The notes beneath the pieces are model-generated. The model made no database searches, was not told where the DNA came from, and saw nothing but the letters and a program-made list of their open reading frames with translations. Positions 39,101 through 54,100 of a stretch of 64,000 nt of DNA are shown one piece after another. Source of the DNA: Mimachlamys varia (Eukaryota; Mollusca; Bivalvia; Pectinida; Pectinidae). The stretch covers positions 61,937,686 to 62,001,685 of the forward strand of contig OX392529.1 in the NCBI GenBank assembly GCA_947623455.1, given 5' to 3'. Numbering within the stretch: the stretch's first letter is position 1; each line of letters starts with the position of its first letter. Position numbers and translations under genes: made by a program.

Positions 39101-42100
39101 TGATTAGTCGAAGTGTTAGTCAGAGAATGACTACAGCTACATCTGTCATTTCCCTAGAATGGCCTTGTAACAGGTGTTTGAGTGTGTTTCCAGGTACTTA
39201 CTCAGCAAGCAGTCAATTAGCCCTGAGGATGATAGCGCAGTGGACAGATGGCTGGAATGGGACTGTAACCAGTTACAAGTGAGTTGTCTCCCTTCCCTAT
39301 CCTCTCCAACTTTTAGTAGGATCTGTTTGTTTGAGGAAAAGTACACCACATAACAATATGATTAGTCAAGATAGAGAAGATATACATTAGATTGATTTAA
39401 TACCTATATATATGTAAGCCATTAGTTTAAGTGCTTACTGTATCAAACTTGTTCAAACTTGCGATATTTCTGTCTGAAACTTATTCATAAGGGTTAGATT
39501 TCTTGCATCACAAAATAACTGTGAAATCTAGATTGTATGGCCATATCATCTAAGAATCTTCACAAGGTGTTCAATTGCATGAATTTTGATGAATTTATGA
39601 ATTCAGTGAAATGAAATCTTCAAGATTATTAGCAAGTGTTCATCACTCAAGAACCATGAAATACTTTGTTACCGTGCTGGAGATCAGAAATCTTGTTCTT
39701 GGTGCCCCCACCATGTACTCACTGATGCTACTATGACATGTTCTACTGCAGCCATTATTGGTACCGTACCTCGTGAGTGCCATAGGACAAAACAAACCAG
39801 ATGTGCCGCTGCTGTCACAGATACAGACCTTACTCAAACTCCTTAACAACGAGCTCCAAGGTCGCCAGGCGCTCACCAAGGTCAGACTCTCTAAACACTT
39901 CTGGTTCTTTTACACTCATTATGTCACAGATTTGGAATTGGTTGTGTCATGATTTGTATGTTTATTAGCTTACTGTAAATCCAGGTTAAGTTTTAATATG
40001 TAATATTTTGGATTGAAATTTCAAAATCGTCTGTTCTCAGTGAGCAATCTCATTCTCAAAACTGTTCTGGCTATTTCAATCAAAACGATTGTTGGTAACT
40101 TCATACAAAGTTGTAGACTTTAAAATTACATGTTTTTTTGTATATCTCTTTTAGTCGCAACTTCATACAAAGGAGAAGACTTAAGATTTGATCTATTTTG
40201 TACCAGGTATGCAAAGTGAGTGTTAACAGATGTCTGTTTTATCTTGCAGTCTGGAATAACAGCAGGGGACATAACTCTTTGGGGTTCACTCTACCCCATT
40301 TTTAAACCAGGAAAGGCCAATATTAAAGGTGGGCAGTAATACTTCTAAATTTAACAGCCACATCCTGCATGATTTTAATCAATAATGAAGTAACATAGAA
40401 GAATATTTTTGTAATAAAATTGATGAGTTCTGCCCATTTTACTACTATCATGTTCACCTGCATGTTTGGAAAGAACACTTCTAGTATCTAGGATGTTCAA
40501 GCTTTTACATAACTTGATCAATTCAAAACGAAAGAAAATTCAGAAAAAAAAGGATAAAATTTTCCAATAAACATCATTTCTGCCATGTATTTCAATATTG
40601 TTGTACATTTCTCTAAATTTATTCTTTTTACATTATTTCTCAAATTTTCTTTTCACCATCTTCCATCTGGAAAAGGATATATTGTAGACACGAGTCACTG
40701 TTTTACAGGTTGGGAGGGCCTGTACCCTAACATCAAGGCGTGGTTCTGTAAGATAGAGGCTGAGTCAGCTGTACAGAAATCTATATCTGTGGTGGTCGGG
40801 GACAAAGACACTGGTGTGTTTAAGGTAAGTGTTACTGGGATTAAGGTAAATTAATGCACTTATTGTTACATTGCCACAATTCATAGGCTCTCAGAGGAAA
40901 ATGTATTTCATAAGATAATGAATGGACATTTATGTGTGTGTTGGATATATATGTACAAGTCATCAATCTTGATGTAACGTAGCACACATTGATGATGTCA
41001 CTGATAAAATCATTTGTTCACTTAAGAGCTTGCGGAGGCCAGTGACAGTATAAAAGTGAACCTGGGTTTGTTCATTTTGTAACTTGCATATATTTTTTTA
41101 CTTGCTGTTTGTAGGAGTCTCTGCTAGCCCAGCCTGTCCCATATCCCCCACCAAGTCCCTCTTCTCTAAAACCAGACAAGGTTGTGACCGATTCTAACAA
41201 GAAGCAACAAGGGAAAGGCAAACCCGAGAAAATGGAGGCTGATTCTGCTGAGAGTCAGGTACGTCGAGTAGAGTCGAGTAGAATTTTGTAGTTGCCAAGT
41301 GGTTAGGTGTCTAACATTCTGTTGCCACTAACCCCCCACCATTTGGTCTTGGTGGCCAAGTGGTTAAGGTGTCTAACATTCAGTTGCCACTAGTCCTCCA
41401 CCTCTGGGTCAAGGTGGCTAAGTGGTTAAGATGTCTGACATTCTGCTACCACAAGCCCTCCACCACTGGATTGTGGTAGTCAAGTGGTTAAGGTGTCTGA
41501 TATTCTGCTACTACTAGTCCTCCGTCTCTTAGTTGCAGTGGTCAAGTGGTTAAGGTGTCTGCCATTCTGTTACCACTAGCCTTCCACCACTTGGTTGTGT
41601 TGGTCAAGTGATTGTGGTTTCTGACATTCTGCTACCACTAGTCCTTCACCACTGGGTTTTGGTGGTCAAGTGGTTAAGGTGTCAAGATATTCTGCTTCCA
41701 CTAGCCCTCTACCACAGGGTTGCAGTGACAAAGTGGTGGAGGTGTCGGACATTCTCGTACTGCTAGCCCCCAACCATATGGACAAAGGTTTGAAGCCTTA
41801 ATTGGAAAATCATCAAGTATATGGGCTGTAGGTCAGTGGTTTTCTCCGGGTACTCTGGCTTTACTCCACTACCAGAACCTAGCATGTCATTAAATGACCA
41901 CAACTGTTAATATGATGTCTCTTGTCAAGTAAAATGGAAAATGGATCCATTAAAGTATTGATGGTATATTTAGATACAAAGTTTGAAGATAGCCATGTTT
42001 TTAGTCTGTAGAGCAACCAGTATTGTCTAATCGATACATTCAGCCCTTTTTCATTTGAAATCCTCTTTTTGATTTTCTGAAATCTATTGTTAGGTAGTCT

Positions 42101-45100
42101 CTGTATTCCTGCATCTTAAACACATGTTTATACCTGAGGTCTTCCTTATTAAGTGTTGACCTGATTTTCTTGTCCACTTTGATGATTTACAGATCCTTGC
42201 TGCCAGACCTGTGACTCCGGAGGAGCTAGCTGCGGCTATCAAAGCGTGGAATTCCGGGAAGGGCTCCTGTCCGAAAGTCCGAGAAAGGGTTCACCCTGTG
42301 TTAGTATTGGTAGTGTAACCTTGTCTCAGTGTTCTAATTTCACCAACTTAGACTTTATCCCACCTTACACATTATACCTGTGATTTCTGTTAGAGTGATG
42401 TCCCTTCCCATTATGTTAATTGGCATTATCAACTTATACATCTAATTTTGTGTCCCTTTTATTGTTTGTACTATCAATAATTAAATAAGTCTACTTTGTC
42501 TTACTTACCGTAATTTCCTGTGTATTGCCCGCGGGCCATACAGTTCTTTACATAAGAAGATGCCTAGTGCGGGCTATCTACTGGTGCGGACTATCTGTGT
42601 TTTTTAAAACCAAATTATTAAATAATGTGGGCTATTTGTTGTTTAATGTTTCCACTTTTATCAACATGTCGATCTACGCTATTTGTAAACAAAAGGTATC
42701 ATTGATAAGTTGATATAGAGCTTTAGTTATAAACATAAACATATATATTTACAAAATAAACACAATATTTCCATCATATGTCTCTGATTTACGACATTCA
42801 TAATAGTAAATCACAAAGTCACATATGAAGTACACTTGTACCCACCAGGCATACATTTGACGTATTACCTGCTTGCAATCTGCCTCTGGTTGGAGTAGGA
42901 GATATTTATAGGTACAAGTTTTGTATTTCCAGCTTACCTAAGGATGGTGAGAGGAACATCATGATAACCAGTGCCTTGCCCTATGTAAACAACGTACCAC
43001 ATTTAGGGAACATCATCGGCTGTGTACTAAGTGCTGATGTCTTCTCCAGGTAAGAATTCTGTGTACTTATAAAAAGTCCTGATGTCTTCTCCAGGTGGGT
43101 ATTCTCTACATTAAAACCGTTCACAATCTGTAGTATGCTTTGAGGGATTTCAATCCGATATGTGTAGAGCGTACTCTGGCACATATGTCTTACTCTTGAT
43201 TAATTAAATCGAGGGTTGTTTTTAGTTGGCAAAGGGGCAGGGATCATTAAGGGAACGAACTGTTTAAAATTAACCCCAATTCATTGGGGCAGAAAGAATG
43301 ATGGACATTGTTGAGTGACAAGGCCCATTTTTGGGAAAAGTTGCAATTTCATTTGTTTTCAGAATAATTCTCTGTTGGCGTTTTTATTAACCACTAGGTC
43401 ACCGGTAGCAATCAAGTCCTTCTCTGTGTTTTGTATTTATTTCCTCTAATAAAATTTATATTTTATCTCAAATTTTATATTTTACAGTTTAATAAATCTT
43501 TCTCATACAATTAATTTAGGTACTGTCGATTGCGGAACTACAATGTTTTCTACCTCTGCGGTACTGATGAGTATGGCACTGCCACGGAAACCAAGGCCCT
43601 AGAGGAGGGTCTAACCCCGCAGCAAATCTGTGACAAGTACAACAAGATACACAGCGACATCTACAAGTGGTTCAACATCGACTTTGATTACTTCGGACGA
43701 ACTACCACCACCCAACAAACCCAGTCAGTATAAACACCCCACATGAGCTTGTGTTGTGGCACGGCGTCCGTTCAGCGTCAACTTTTCCATTTAAACAACT
43801 TCTTGTACTTTTGCAAGGGTCTCGATGTAAATCTTTCTGTTGTTCAAATTTTGCCCCTTGTTTAATCGATTTTGATTATGATGACGCTTCGGTATTTAAT
43901 AACTGAAAGGCATTTTTAAAGTATGATCACAGGGATCAAATTTGTTAAAACCTTTAAACAACATCTTCTGAAAGCCAAAAGGCCTAGCATGATTTTTGGC
44001 TGAAAGGTTCCTTGGATGAAGCCAGACAAAGTTTGCGAAAAGAAATGACCATGACCTACAATGTATATTCAAGGTCACGGGTCAAATCTGTTAAAACATT
44101 TTCAGTGATTTCTTTTAGTAAACCAAAAGGCCTAGAAGCATGATTTTTGGCAGAAAGGTTCCTTGGATGAAGCCAGATAAAGTTTGCGAAAAGAAATGAC
44201 CTTGACCCATATTCAAGGTCACAGGGGTCAAATCTGTAAAATCATATAAGCAACTTCTTCTGATACTTCTGTCTTACTCTGAGTAATCACGTTACAGAAT
44301 TGCCCAGGATATATTCTGATTTTCTAACATGTTACAGAATCGCCCAGGCTATAGTCTGATTTTCTTACACGTTACAGAATCGCCCAGATATATTCTGATT
44401 TTCTTACACGTTACAGAATCGCCCGGATATATTCTGATTTTCATACACCTTACAGAATCGGCCAAGATATATTCTGATTTGCATACACCTTACAGAATCG
44501 GCAAAGATATATTCTGATTTTCATACACCTTACAGAATCGGCCAAGATATATTCTGATTTTCATACACCTTAGAGAATCGCCAAAGATATATTCTGATTT
44601 TCTTACACATTACAGAATCGCCCAGGATATATTCTGGAGGCTGTATAAACAGGGCCACATTCTGAAGGATTCAATGGAGCAGCTCCAATGTGTGAAATGT
44701 AATAGGTAGGTTTTAATGAGTTAAAGATCTTTTCCGAACCAGCTGGCAGTCATCACATGGTAACTGCCTAGTCAAGTGCTTTGTAGGCATGTTTCCTGTG
44801 TGTCAGTTGACTTATAATTTACAGTTTTTCAACTACAATTATATTAAAGTCATGTCAATGAGATCTGAACAAAAACATACATCCCTGGTAAATCATCACG
44901 GTATATGTATCATATTTAAGGATTAACTTTCTATTTTGTTTAGGTTATCAGGGGATAACTACAATAGAACACGGGTAAATTCAATTACCGGCGAAGCCAG
45001 TTATGATAGTTTACCCATTTTCAATTGTAGTTATCCCCCGATAACCTAAACAAAATAGAAAGTTAATCCTTATCTTTACAGTATCTTTTTGTGAAATGTT

Positions 45101-48100
45101 CGTAACTTTTTTCTTCATTATAGTCCCATCTTCGGACACAGATTTAAAGGCCCAATATGCGTAACTTTAGGAAATATTTTGTGATTCTGAAAAAATCTGA
45201 AAAAAAAATACAGTTGATAACCATGCAAAAATAAGCCTAAAACGAATTAAACCTGAGCGGTAACTAACAAGAAACTCTTGACAGAAAATTCCCAAAAAAT
45301 TAAAATAATTCAGGTGGGGCCCACTTCAACAACAAGCCGAAGTTTGAAGACAGTTCAAAATGGATGCGTGTTTACAAATACCGAGTTTCAACTGCTGATG
45401 TACTGGTAAACGCATAAGAATTCATCTTGAATATTGCTGATATCAGTTAATCTGAACTAAATCTATCAATATAATAAGTATTAGGCTTGATTTTCCCTTC
45501 AAATTTAACGAAAGTTACGTATATTAGGCCTTTAATTTCAAAAGTAATAAATTCGGAATGGTTCAATAAATGTAACAGCATGAATGTTTGCATCAATCGT
45601 TGTTAGCTCCGTCCACGTTTATGTTGGTGACGTCCCACGATTGTGTTTCAAACTTGGGAATTTGCATAGCTCCACCCACATGTATTGTTGTCCACGTCAT
45701 AGAAATTTGGCACATGTTTGAGTACAGTTATGAGGTGATAAGATTTGTCTGTGTAACAATGGTTATCGAGTGAATGTCAGTGTAGACTGTAAATATTTAC
45801 TAGTAATCTTAATGATTATTTCATAATAGAGGATCTTACACGAGTGCCGATGTACATGTAATATGGAGTTTGATAAATTTCATATAACATTGACATGAGT
45901 GTAAGATTCTATTTGTCATATAACTTATATTCATTAGAAAATACTCTAAAACTTTCAAATTCATTCTCTAGAAAACAAGCAAACTACTTTGATGGTACGA
46001 TTTTTATTACCGAAACAATCACATGACTTCATTAATATGTCATTTGATTATGACATCACAATCGTGTTAATACATGTGTGTAATACCATATTTATGACAT
46101 GGCCGTATGACATGACTAAACGGGTCAGTTATTGGGATAAAGGACATTCACAAATATTTTAGATTAACAAATCTGTTTCTACCAATAGTTCCCTGTCACG
46201 CTTTCTGTTGTGCGTAAACATTTCCTTCAATGACTTCTTCTCAATAACCGAAAGGATGTTGATATTATGCTTGTAGCATGCTGGGATGAAGGGCTACCAT
46301 GCATGTTATTATCTTGAAACAATTTCGCAATTACCAACAAATTAGTTATATAGCTGTCTTATCTTTAAAGTCATATGACCGTTAAGGCCCATGGGCCTCT
46401 TGTTTATATTTTTTGATGCTACCAATATTTTGCTGTTGTGACAGATTCCTGGCAGACCGATTTGTTGAGGGTACGTGTCCGTTGTGTAACTTTGACGACG
46501 CCCGCGGCGACCAGTGTGACGCGTGTGGTAAACTAATCAACGCCATCGAACTCAAGTCTCCAAAATGTAAACTGTGCAAATCCACGCCAATAGTCAAGTC
46601 CTCTGATCATCTTTTCCTGGATCTACCAAAGGTATCATAAACCTAGATAACAAATCTTGTCCCCACTTATTCAAGAGAGAAAATTAAGCAGAATAAAGGA
46701 ATTCAGATGCATATGAATGTTTTCCAAGATATTTTTGTTGAAGATTCTTATTAAACCCAATAAATGTTTTCATTTGATGTTTAAATGACTAGTATGGTAC
46801 TGTATATACTCTGTGACCTCCATCAGACAAATTACCGGTAAAGCGGAACAATAGTGTAAAATGTGTACAGAGTTTGTCCGCGGAAATCTGTCAATTTCGG
46901 CTTGGCTATTAAGTCTATGAAATGAATCAATGGAGCTTCATACACACTTTTTGTCTCGCCTTCAATGATAGTCTAGAAAAGCGAGACTAAGGTATTGCTT
47001 TTCTGTTGGCAGCCATGACCGTGACGGAGACCACGTCAATATTTGCATTAAAGTCCACTTTTTATAGTGTTACCGATATCCAATTGAATTGAAACTTAGC
47101 GTAATTACTGATTTCATCATACTAAACACCTAACTGAAATTTGGAAGAAATTCATTTTCTGGTTTTGCTGTTTTGGGGTAAAAACATGGAAATTTTGAGA
47201 ATTTACGTTAGCATCCACTTTTTATACTGTTATTGATATGTACTAAAATAAAAATTTGGCCAAGTTACTGATACCATCTTGCTGTATGTATTTTGTCATA
47301 GTATTATATTCCGTTTGGTATTTTATGTTATGGACAAAGTAGGAAAGGCAGGACATATAATTATGCTTAATTCTTGATTTAATACTTTGTCACACTTTCC
47401 AGCCTGAAGAAAATGTTTCAGAACATTGGTTGAAGATTTATACATGCTCTTTCAACCCTGTCTTTGTTTTGAAAGCAAAAAATCTGAAAGTCAAGTGAAA
47501 TAGACAGTGGGTTTCAGTGCTCAGTTCAAGTTCAGCTGCAGCAGCATGTGAGACTGAAAACATCCCAAGCCATCCTGTAGTGGAGGAGTCCTGTATATAC
47601 AATTTTAAAATAGATTCATTTATATGTATCAGTTATATAGATTAATTTATATGTATCAGTTATATAGATTAATTTATATATATCAGTTATATAAATAGAA
47701 TCATCTTGCTACTCTGTCTTAAGTTTTAACACAAGGATATGAATTTGTTTAATAATGTATATCACTTTGTTTACATGGGTAGGATTTCAGTCATTTGATT
47801 TATAGATATAATATAATCTTTATTTATTTTACAACAATTATGAAACAAGTTATCCAACTTATATTAATCACTTTTGTTGGCCCTGATGTTAGTACACGAA
47901 GGGTCTTATTGTGGGAGGAAACCGGAGTGCCTGGAGAAAACCCACCTGGTCAAGCAGGTGACCCCATATACCTTTACCTTGGTGATGCACTGTATTTTAT
48001 ATCCAAAGGAAATATTTTAGAGGAAAACAAATTTATTGAAAAAGAAAAGTTGAGAAACCAAACTGATGCCAATAAGATAACACTGTTTTCCCTGTAGATG

Positions 48101-51100
48101 GAGCCAGCGCTGCAGAAACACCTAGACTGTGTGTATAATACTGGAACGTGGAGTAACAACGCGAAAAACATCACCAACAGCTGGATCAGGGACGGACTAA
48201 AGCCACGCTGTATCAGTCGCGACCTTAAGTGGGGTACACAGGTGCCCCTCGAGGGCTACACAGACAAGGTGAGCACCTCCCAAGGGATACACTAAGCTAT
48301 TTACAGTGTTATATATTGGCCTTACCGGTACAACTCCTTTCCAATGTTTCTACAAAATCATAAAGTTCTTTTCATGTCATTTGATACACTGTTGAACACA
48401 GGTATTCTATGTATGGTTTGATGGTTCTTACCTATTTCACAGGTGTTCTATGTATGGCTTACCTATTTCACAGGTGTTCTATGTATGGTTTGATGGTTCT
48501 TACCTATTTCACAGGTATTCTATGTATGGTTTGATGGTTCTTACCTATTTCACACAGGTATTCTATGTATGGTTGATGGTTCTTACCTATTTCACACAGG
48601 TATTCTATGTATGGTTTGATGGTTCTTACCTATTTCACACAGGTATTCTATGTATGGTTTGATGGTTCTTACCTATTTCACACAGGTATTCTATGTATGG
48701 GTTGATGGTTCTTACCTATTTCACACATATTTTCTATGTATGGTTTGATGGTTCTTACCTATTTCACAGGTGTTCTATGTATGGCTTACCTATTTCACAG
48801 GTATTCTATGTATGGTTTGATGGTTCTTACCTATTTCACACAGGTATTCTATGTATGGTTGATGGTTCTTACCTATTTCACACATGTTTTCTATGTATGG
48901 GTTGATGGTTCTTACCTATTTCACACATATTTTCTATGTATGGTTTGATGGTTCTTACCTATTTCACAGGTATTCTATGTATGGTTTGATGGTTCTTACC
49001 TATTACACACATGTATACTATGTATAGTTTGATGGTTCTTACCTATTACACACAGGTATTCTATGTATGGTTTGATGGTTCTTACCTATTTCACACAGGT
49101 ATTCTATGTATGGTTTGATGGTTCTTACCTATTTCACACATGTATTCTATGTATGGTTTGATGGTTCTTACCTATGTCACACAGGTATTCTATGTATGGT
49201 TTGATGGTTCTTACCTATTTCACACAGGTATTCTATGTATGGTTTGATGGTTCTTACCTATTTCACACATGTATTCTATGTATGGTTTGATGGTTCTTAC
49301 CTATTTCACAGGTATTCTATGTATGGTTTGATGGTTCTTACCTATTTCACACAGGTATTCTATGTATGGTTTGATGGTTCTTACCTATTTCACACATGTA
49401 TTCTATGTATGGTTTGATGGTTCTTACCTATGTCACACAGGTATTCTATGTATGGTTTGATGGTTCTTACCTATTTCACACAGGTATTCTATGTATGGGT
49501 TGATGGTTCTTACCTATTTCACACATGTATTCTATGTATGGTTTGATGGTTCTTACCTATTTCACACATGTATTCTATGTATTGTTTGATGGTTCTTACC
49601 TATTTCATACATGTATTCTATGTATTGTTTAATGGTTCTTACCTATTACACACATGTATTCTATGTATGGTTTGATGGTTCTTACCTATTTCACACATGT
49701 ATTCTATGTATGGTTTGATGGTTCTTACCTATTTCATACATGTATTCTATGTATTGTTTAATGGTTCTTACCTATTACACACATGTATTCTATGTATTGT
49801 TTAATGGTTCTTACCTATTACACACATGTATTCTATGTATTGTTTAATGGTTCTTACCTATTACACACATGTATTCTATGTATGGTTTGATGGTTCTTAC
49901 CTATTTCACACAGGTATTCTATGTGTGGTTTGATGGTTTTTACCTATTTCACACAGGTATTTTATGTTTGGTTTGATGGTTCTTACCTATTTCACACAGG
50001 TATTCTATGTATGGTTTGATGGTTCTTACCTATTTCACAGGTATTCTATGTATGGTTTGATGGTTCTTACCTATTTCACACAGGTATTCTATGTTTGGTT
50101 TGATGGTTCTTACCTATTTCACACAGGTATACTATGTATGGTTTGATGGTTCTTACCTATTTCACACATGTATTCTATGTGTGGTTTGATGGTTCTTACC
50201 TATTTCACACAGGTATACTATGTATGGGTTGATGGTTCTTACCTATTTCATACATGTATTCTATGTATAGTTTAATGGTTCTTACCTATTACACACATGT
50301 ATTCTATGTATTGTTTGATGGTTCTTACCTATTTCACAGGTATTCTATGTATGGTTTGATGGTTCTTACCTATTACACACATGTATTCTATGTATTGTTT
50401 GATGGTTCTTACCTATTTCACACAGGTATTCTATGTATAGTTTGATGGTTCTTACCTATTACACACATGTATTCTATGTATTGTTTGATGGTTCTTACCT
50501 ATTTCACACAGGTATTCTATGTATGGTTTGATGGTTCTTACCTATTACACACATGTATTCTATGTATTGTTTGATGGTTCTTACCTATTTCACAGGTATT
50601 CTATGTATGGCTTACCTATTTCACAGGTGTTCTATGTATGGTTTGATGGTTTTTACCTATTACACACATGTATTCTATGTATTGTTTGATGGTTCTTACC
50701 TATTTCACAGGTGTTCTATGTATGGCTTACCTATTTCACAGGTGTTCTATGTATGGTTTGATGGTTCTTACCTATTTCACACAAGTATTCTATGTATGGG
50801 TTGATGGTTCTTACCTATTTCACACAGGTATTCTATGTATGGTTTGATGGTTCTTACCTATTTCACAGGTGTTCTATGTATGGCTTACCTATTTCACAGG
50901 TGTTCTATGTATGGTTTGATGGTTCTTACCTATTTCACACATGTATTCTATGTATGGTTTGATGGTTCTTACCTATTTCACACAGGTATTCTATGTATGG
51001 GTTGATGGTTCTTACCTATTTCACACATGTTTTCTATGTATGGGTTGATGGTTCTTACCTATTTCACACAGGTTTTCTATGTATAGTTGATGGTTCTTAC

Positions 51101-54100
51101 CTATTTCACACATGTATTCTATGTATGGTTGATGGTTCTAACCTATTTCACAGGTATTCTATGTATGGTTTGATGGTTCTTACCTATTTCACACAGGTAT
51201 TCTATGTATGGGTTGATGGTTCTTACCTATTTCACAGGTATTCTATGTATAGTTTGATGGTTCTTACCTATTTCACACAGGTTTTCTATGTATGGTTTGA
51301 TGGTTCTTACCTATTTCACACAGGTATTCTATGTGTGGTTTGATGGTTCTTACCTATTTCACACAGGTATTCTATGTGTTGTTTGATGGTTCTTACCTAT
51401 TTCACACAGGTATTCTATGTATAGTTTGATAGTTCTTACCTATTTCACACAGGTATTCTATGTATGGTTTGATGGTTCTTACCTATTTCACACAGGTATT
51501 CTATGTATGGTTTGATGGTTCTTACCTATTTCACACAGGTATTCTATGTATGGTTTGATGGTTCTTACCTATTTCACAGGTATTCTATGTATGGTTTGAT
51601 GGTTCTTACCTATTTCACACAGGTATTCTATGTATGGTTTGATGGTTCTTACCTATTTAACTCAGGTATTCTAAGTGTAGTTTGATGGTTCTTACCTATT
51701 TCACACAGGTATTCTATGTATGGTTTGATGGTTCTTACCTATTTCACAGGTATTCTATGTATGGTTTGATGGTTCTTACCTATTTCACACAGGTATTCTA
51801 TGTATGGTTTGATGGTTCTTACCTATTTCACAGGTATTCTATGTATGGTTTGATGGTTCTTACCTATTTCACACAGGTATTCTATGTGTTGTTTGATGGT
51901 TCTTACCTATTTCACACAGGTATTCTATGTATAGTTTGATAGTTCTTACCTATTTCACACAGGTATTCTATGTATGGTTTGATGGTTCTTACCTATTTCA
52001 CACAGGTATTCTATGTATGGTTTGATGGTTCTTACCTATTTCACAGGTATTCTATGTATGGTTTGATGGTTCTTACCTATTTCACACAGATATTCTATGT
52101 ATGGTTTGATGGTTCTTACCTATTTAACTCAGGTATTCTAAGTGTAGTTTGATGGTTCTTACCTATTTCACACAGGTATTCTATGTATGGTTTGATGGTT
52201 CTTACCTATTTCACACATGTATTCTATGTATGGTTTGATGGTTCTTACCTATTTCACACAGGTATTCTATGTATGGTTTGATGGTTCTTACCTATTTCAC
52301 AGGTATTCTATGTATGGTTTGATGGTTCTTACCTATTTCACAGGTATTCTATGTATGGTTTGATGGTTCTTACCTATTTCACACAGGTATTCTATGTATG
52401 GTTTGATGGTTCTTACCTATTTCACAGGTATTCTATGTATGGTTTGATGGTTCTTACCTATTTCACACAGGTATTCTATGTATGGTTTGATGGTTCTTAC
52501 CTATTTCACACAGGTATTCTATGTATGGTTTGATGGTTCTTACCTATTTCACACAGGTATTCTATGTATGGTTTGATGGTTCTTACCTATTTCACAGGTA
52601 TTCTATGTATGGTTTGATGGTTCTTACCTATTTCACACAGGTATTCTATGTATGGTTTGATGGTTCTTATTTATTTCACACAGGTATTCTATGTATGGGT
52701 TGATGGTTCTTACCTATTTCACACAAGTATTCTATGTATGGTTTGATGGTTCTTACCTATTTCACACAAGTATTCTATGTATGGGTTGATGGTTCTTACC
52801 TATTTCACACAGGTATTCTATGTATGGTTGATGGTTCTTACCTATTTTACAGGTATTCTATGTATGGTTCGATGGTTCTTACCTATTTCACACAGGTATT
52901 CTATGTATGGTTTGATGGTTCTTACCTATTTCACACAGGTATTCTATGTATGGTTTGATGGTTCTTAGCTGTTTCACACAGGTATTCTATGTATGGTTTG
53001 ATGGTTCTTACCTATTTCACAGGTGTTCTATGTATGATTGATGGTTCTTACCTATTTCACACAGGTATTCTATGTATGGTTTGATGGTTCTTACCTATTT
53101 CACACAGGTATTCTATGTATGGTTTGATGGTTCTTACCTATTTCACACAGGTATTCTATGTATGGTTTGATGGTTCTTACCTATTTCACAGGTATTCTAT
53201 GTATGGTTTGATGGTTCTTACCTATTTCACACAGGTATTCTATGTATGGTTTGATGGTTCTTATTTATTTCACACAGGTATTCTATGTATGGGTTGATGG
53301 TTCTTACCTATTTCACACAAGTATTCTATGTATGGTTTGATGGTTCTTACCTATTTCACACAAGTATTCTATGTATGGGTTGATGGTTCTTACCTATTTC
53401 ACACAGGTATTCTATGTATGGTTGATGGTTCTTACCTATTTTACAGGTATTCTATGTATGGTTCGATGGTTCTTACCTATTTCACACAGGTATTCTATGT
53501 ATGGTTTGATGGTTCTTACCTATTTCACACAGGTATTCTATGTATGGTTTGATGGTTCTTAGCTGTTTCACACAGGTATTCTATGTATGGTTTGATGGTT
53601 CTTACCTATTTCACAGGTGTTCTATGTATGATTGATGGTTCTTACCTATTTTACAGGTATTCTATGTATGATTGATGGTTCTTACCTATTTCACACAGGT
53701 ATTCTATGTATGGTTTGATGGTTCTTACCTATTTCACAGGTATTCTATGTATGATTGATGGTTCTTACCTATTTTACAGGTATTCTATGTATAGTTTAAT
53801 GGTTCTTACCTATTTCACACAGGTATTCTATGTATGATTGATGGTTCTTACCTATTTTACAGGTATTCTATGGATAGTTTAATGGTTCTTACCTATTTCA
53901 TACATGTTTTCTATGTAGGGGTTGATGGTTCTTACCTATTTCACAGGTATTCTATGTATGGTTTGATGGTTCTTACCTATTTCATACATGTATTCTATGT
54001 ATGGTTGGATGGTTCTTACCTATTTCAGACAGGTATTCTATGTATGGTTCGATGGTTCTTACCTATTTCACAGGTGTTCTATGTATGGCTTACCTATTTC

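Noticed and set aside
41300..41760. tRNA-Ser/Leu genes
   Set aside because: Only the box A side of a tRNA is present. No complete cloverleaf with anticodon and T arm can be drawn, and the units belong to a SINE head.
46945..46990. Short inverted repeat gtctcgcc ... gcgagac as a hairpin regulator
   Set aside because: The pairing is short and the sequence resembles the end of a dispersed repeat. I cannot support a function.
47795..48097. 100-codon frame before exon 13
   Set aside because: It crosses a dispersed-repeat fragment and part of intron 12 and stops exactly before exon 13. No homology is recognised, and exon 13 reads correctly from the acceptor at 48098.
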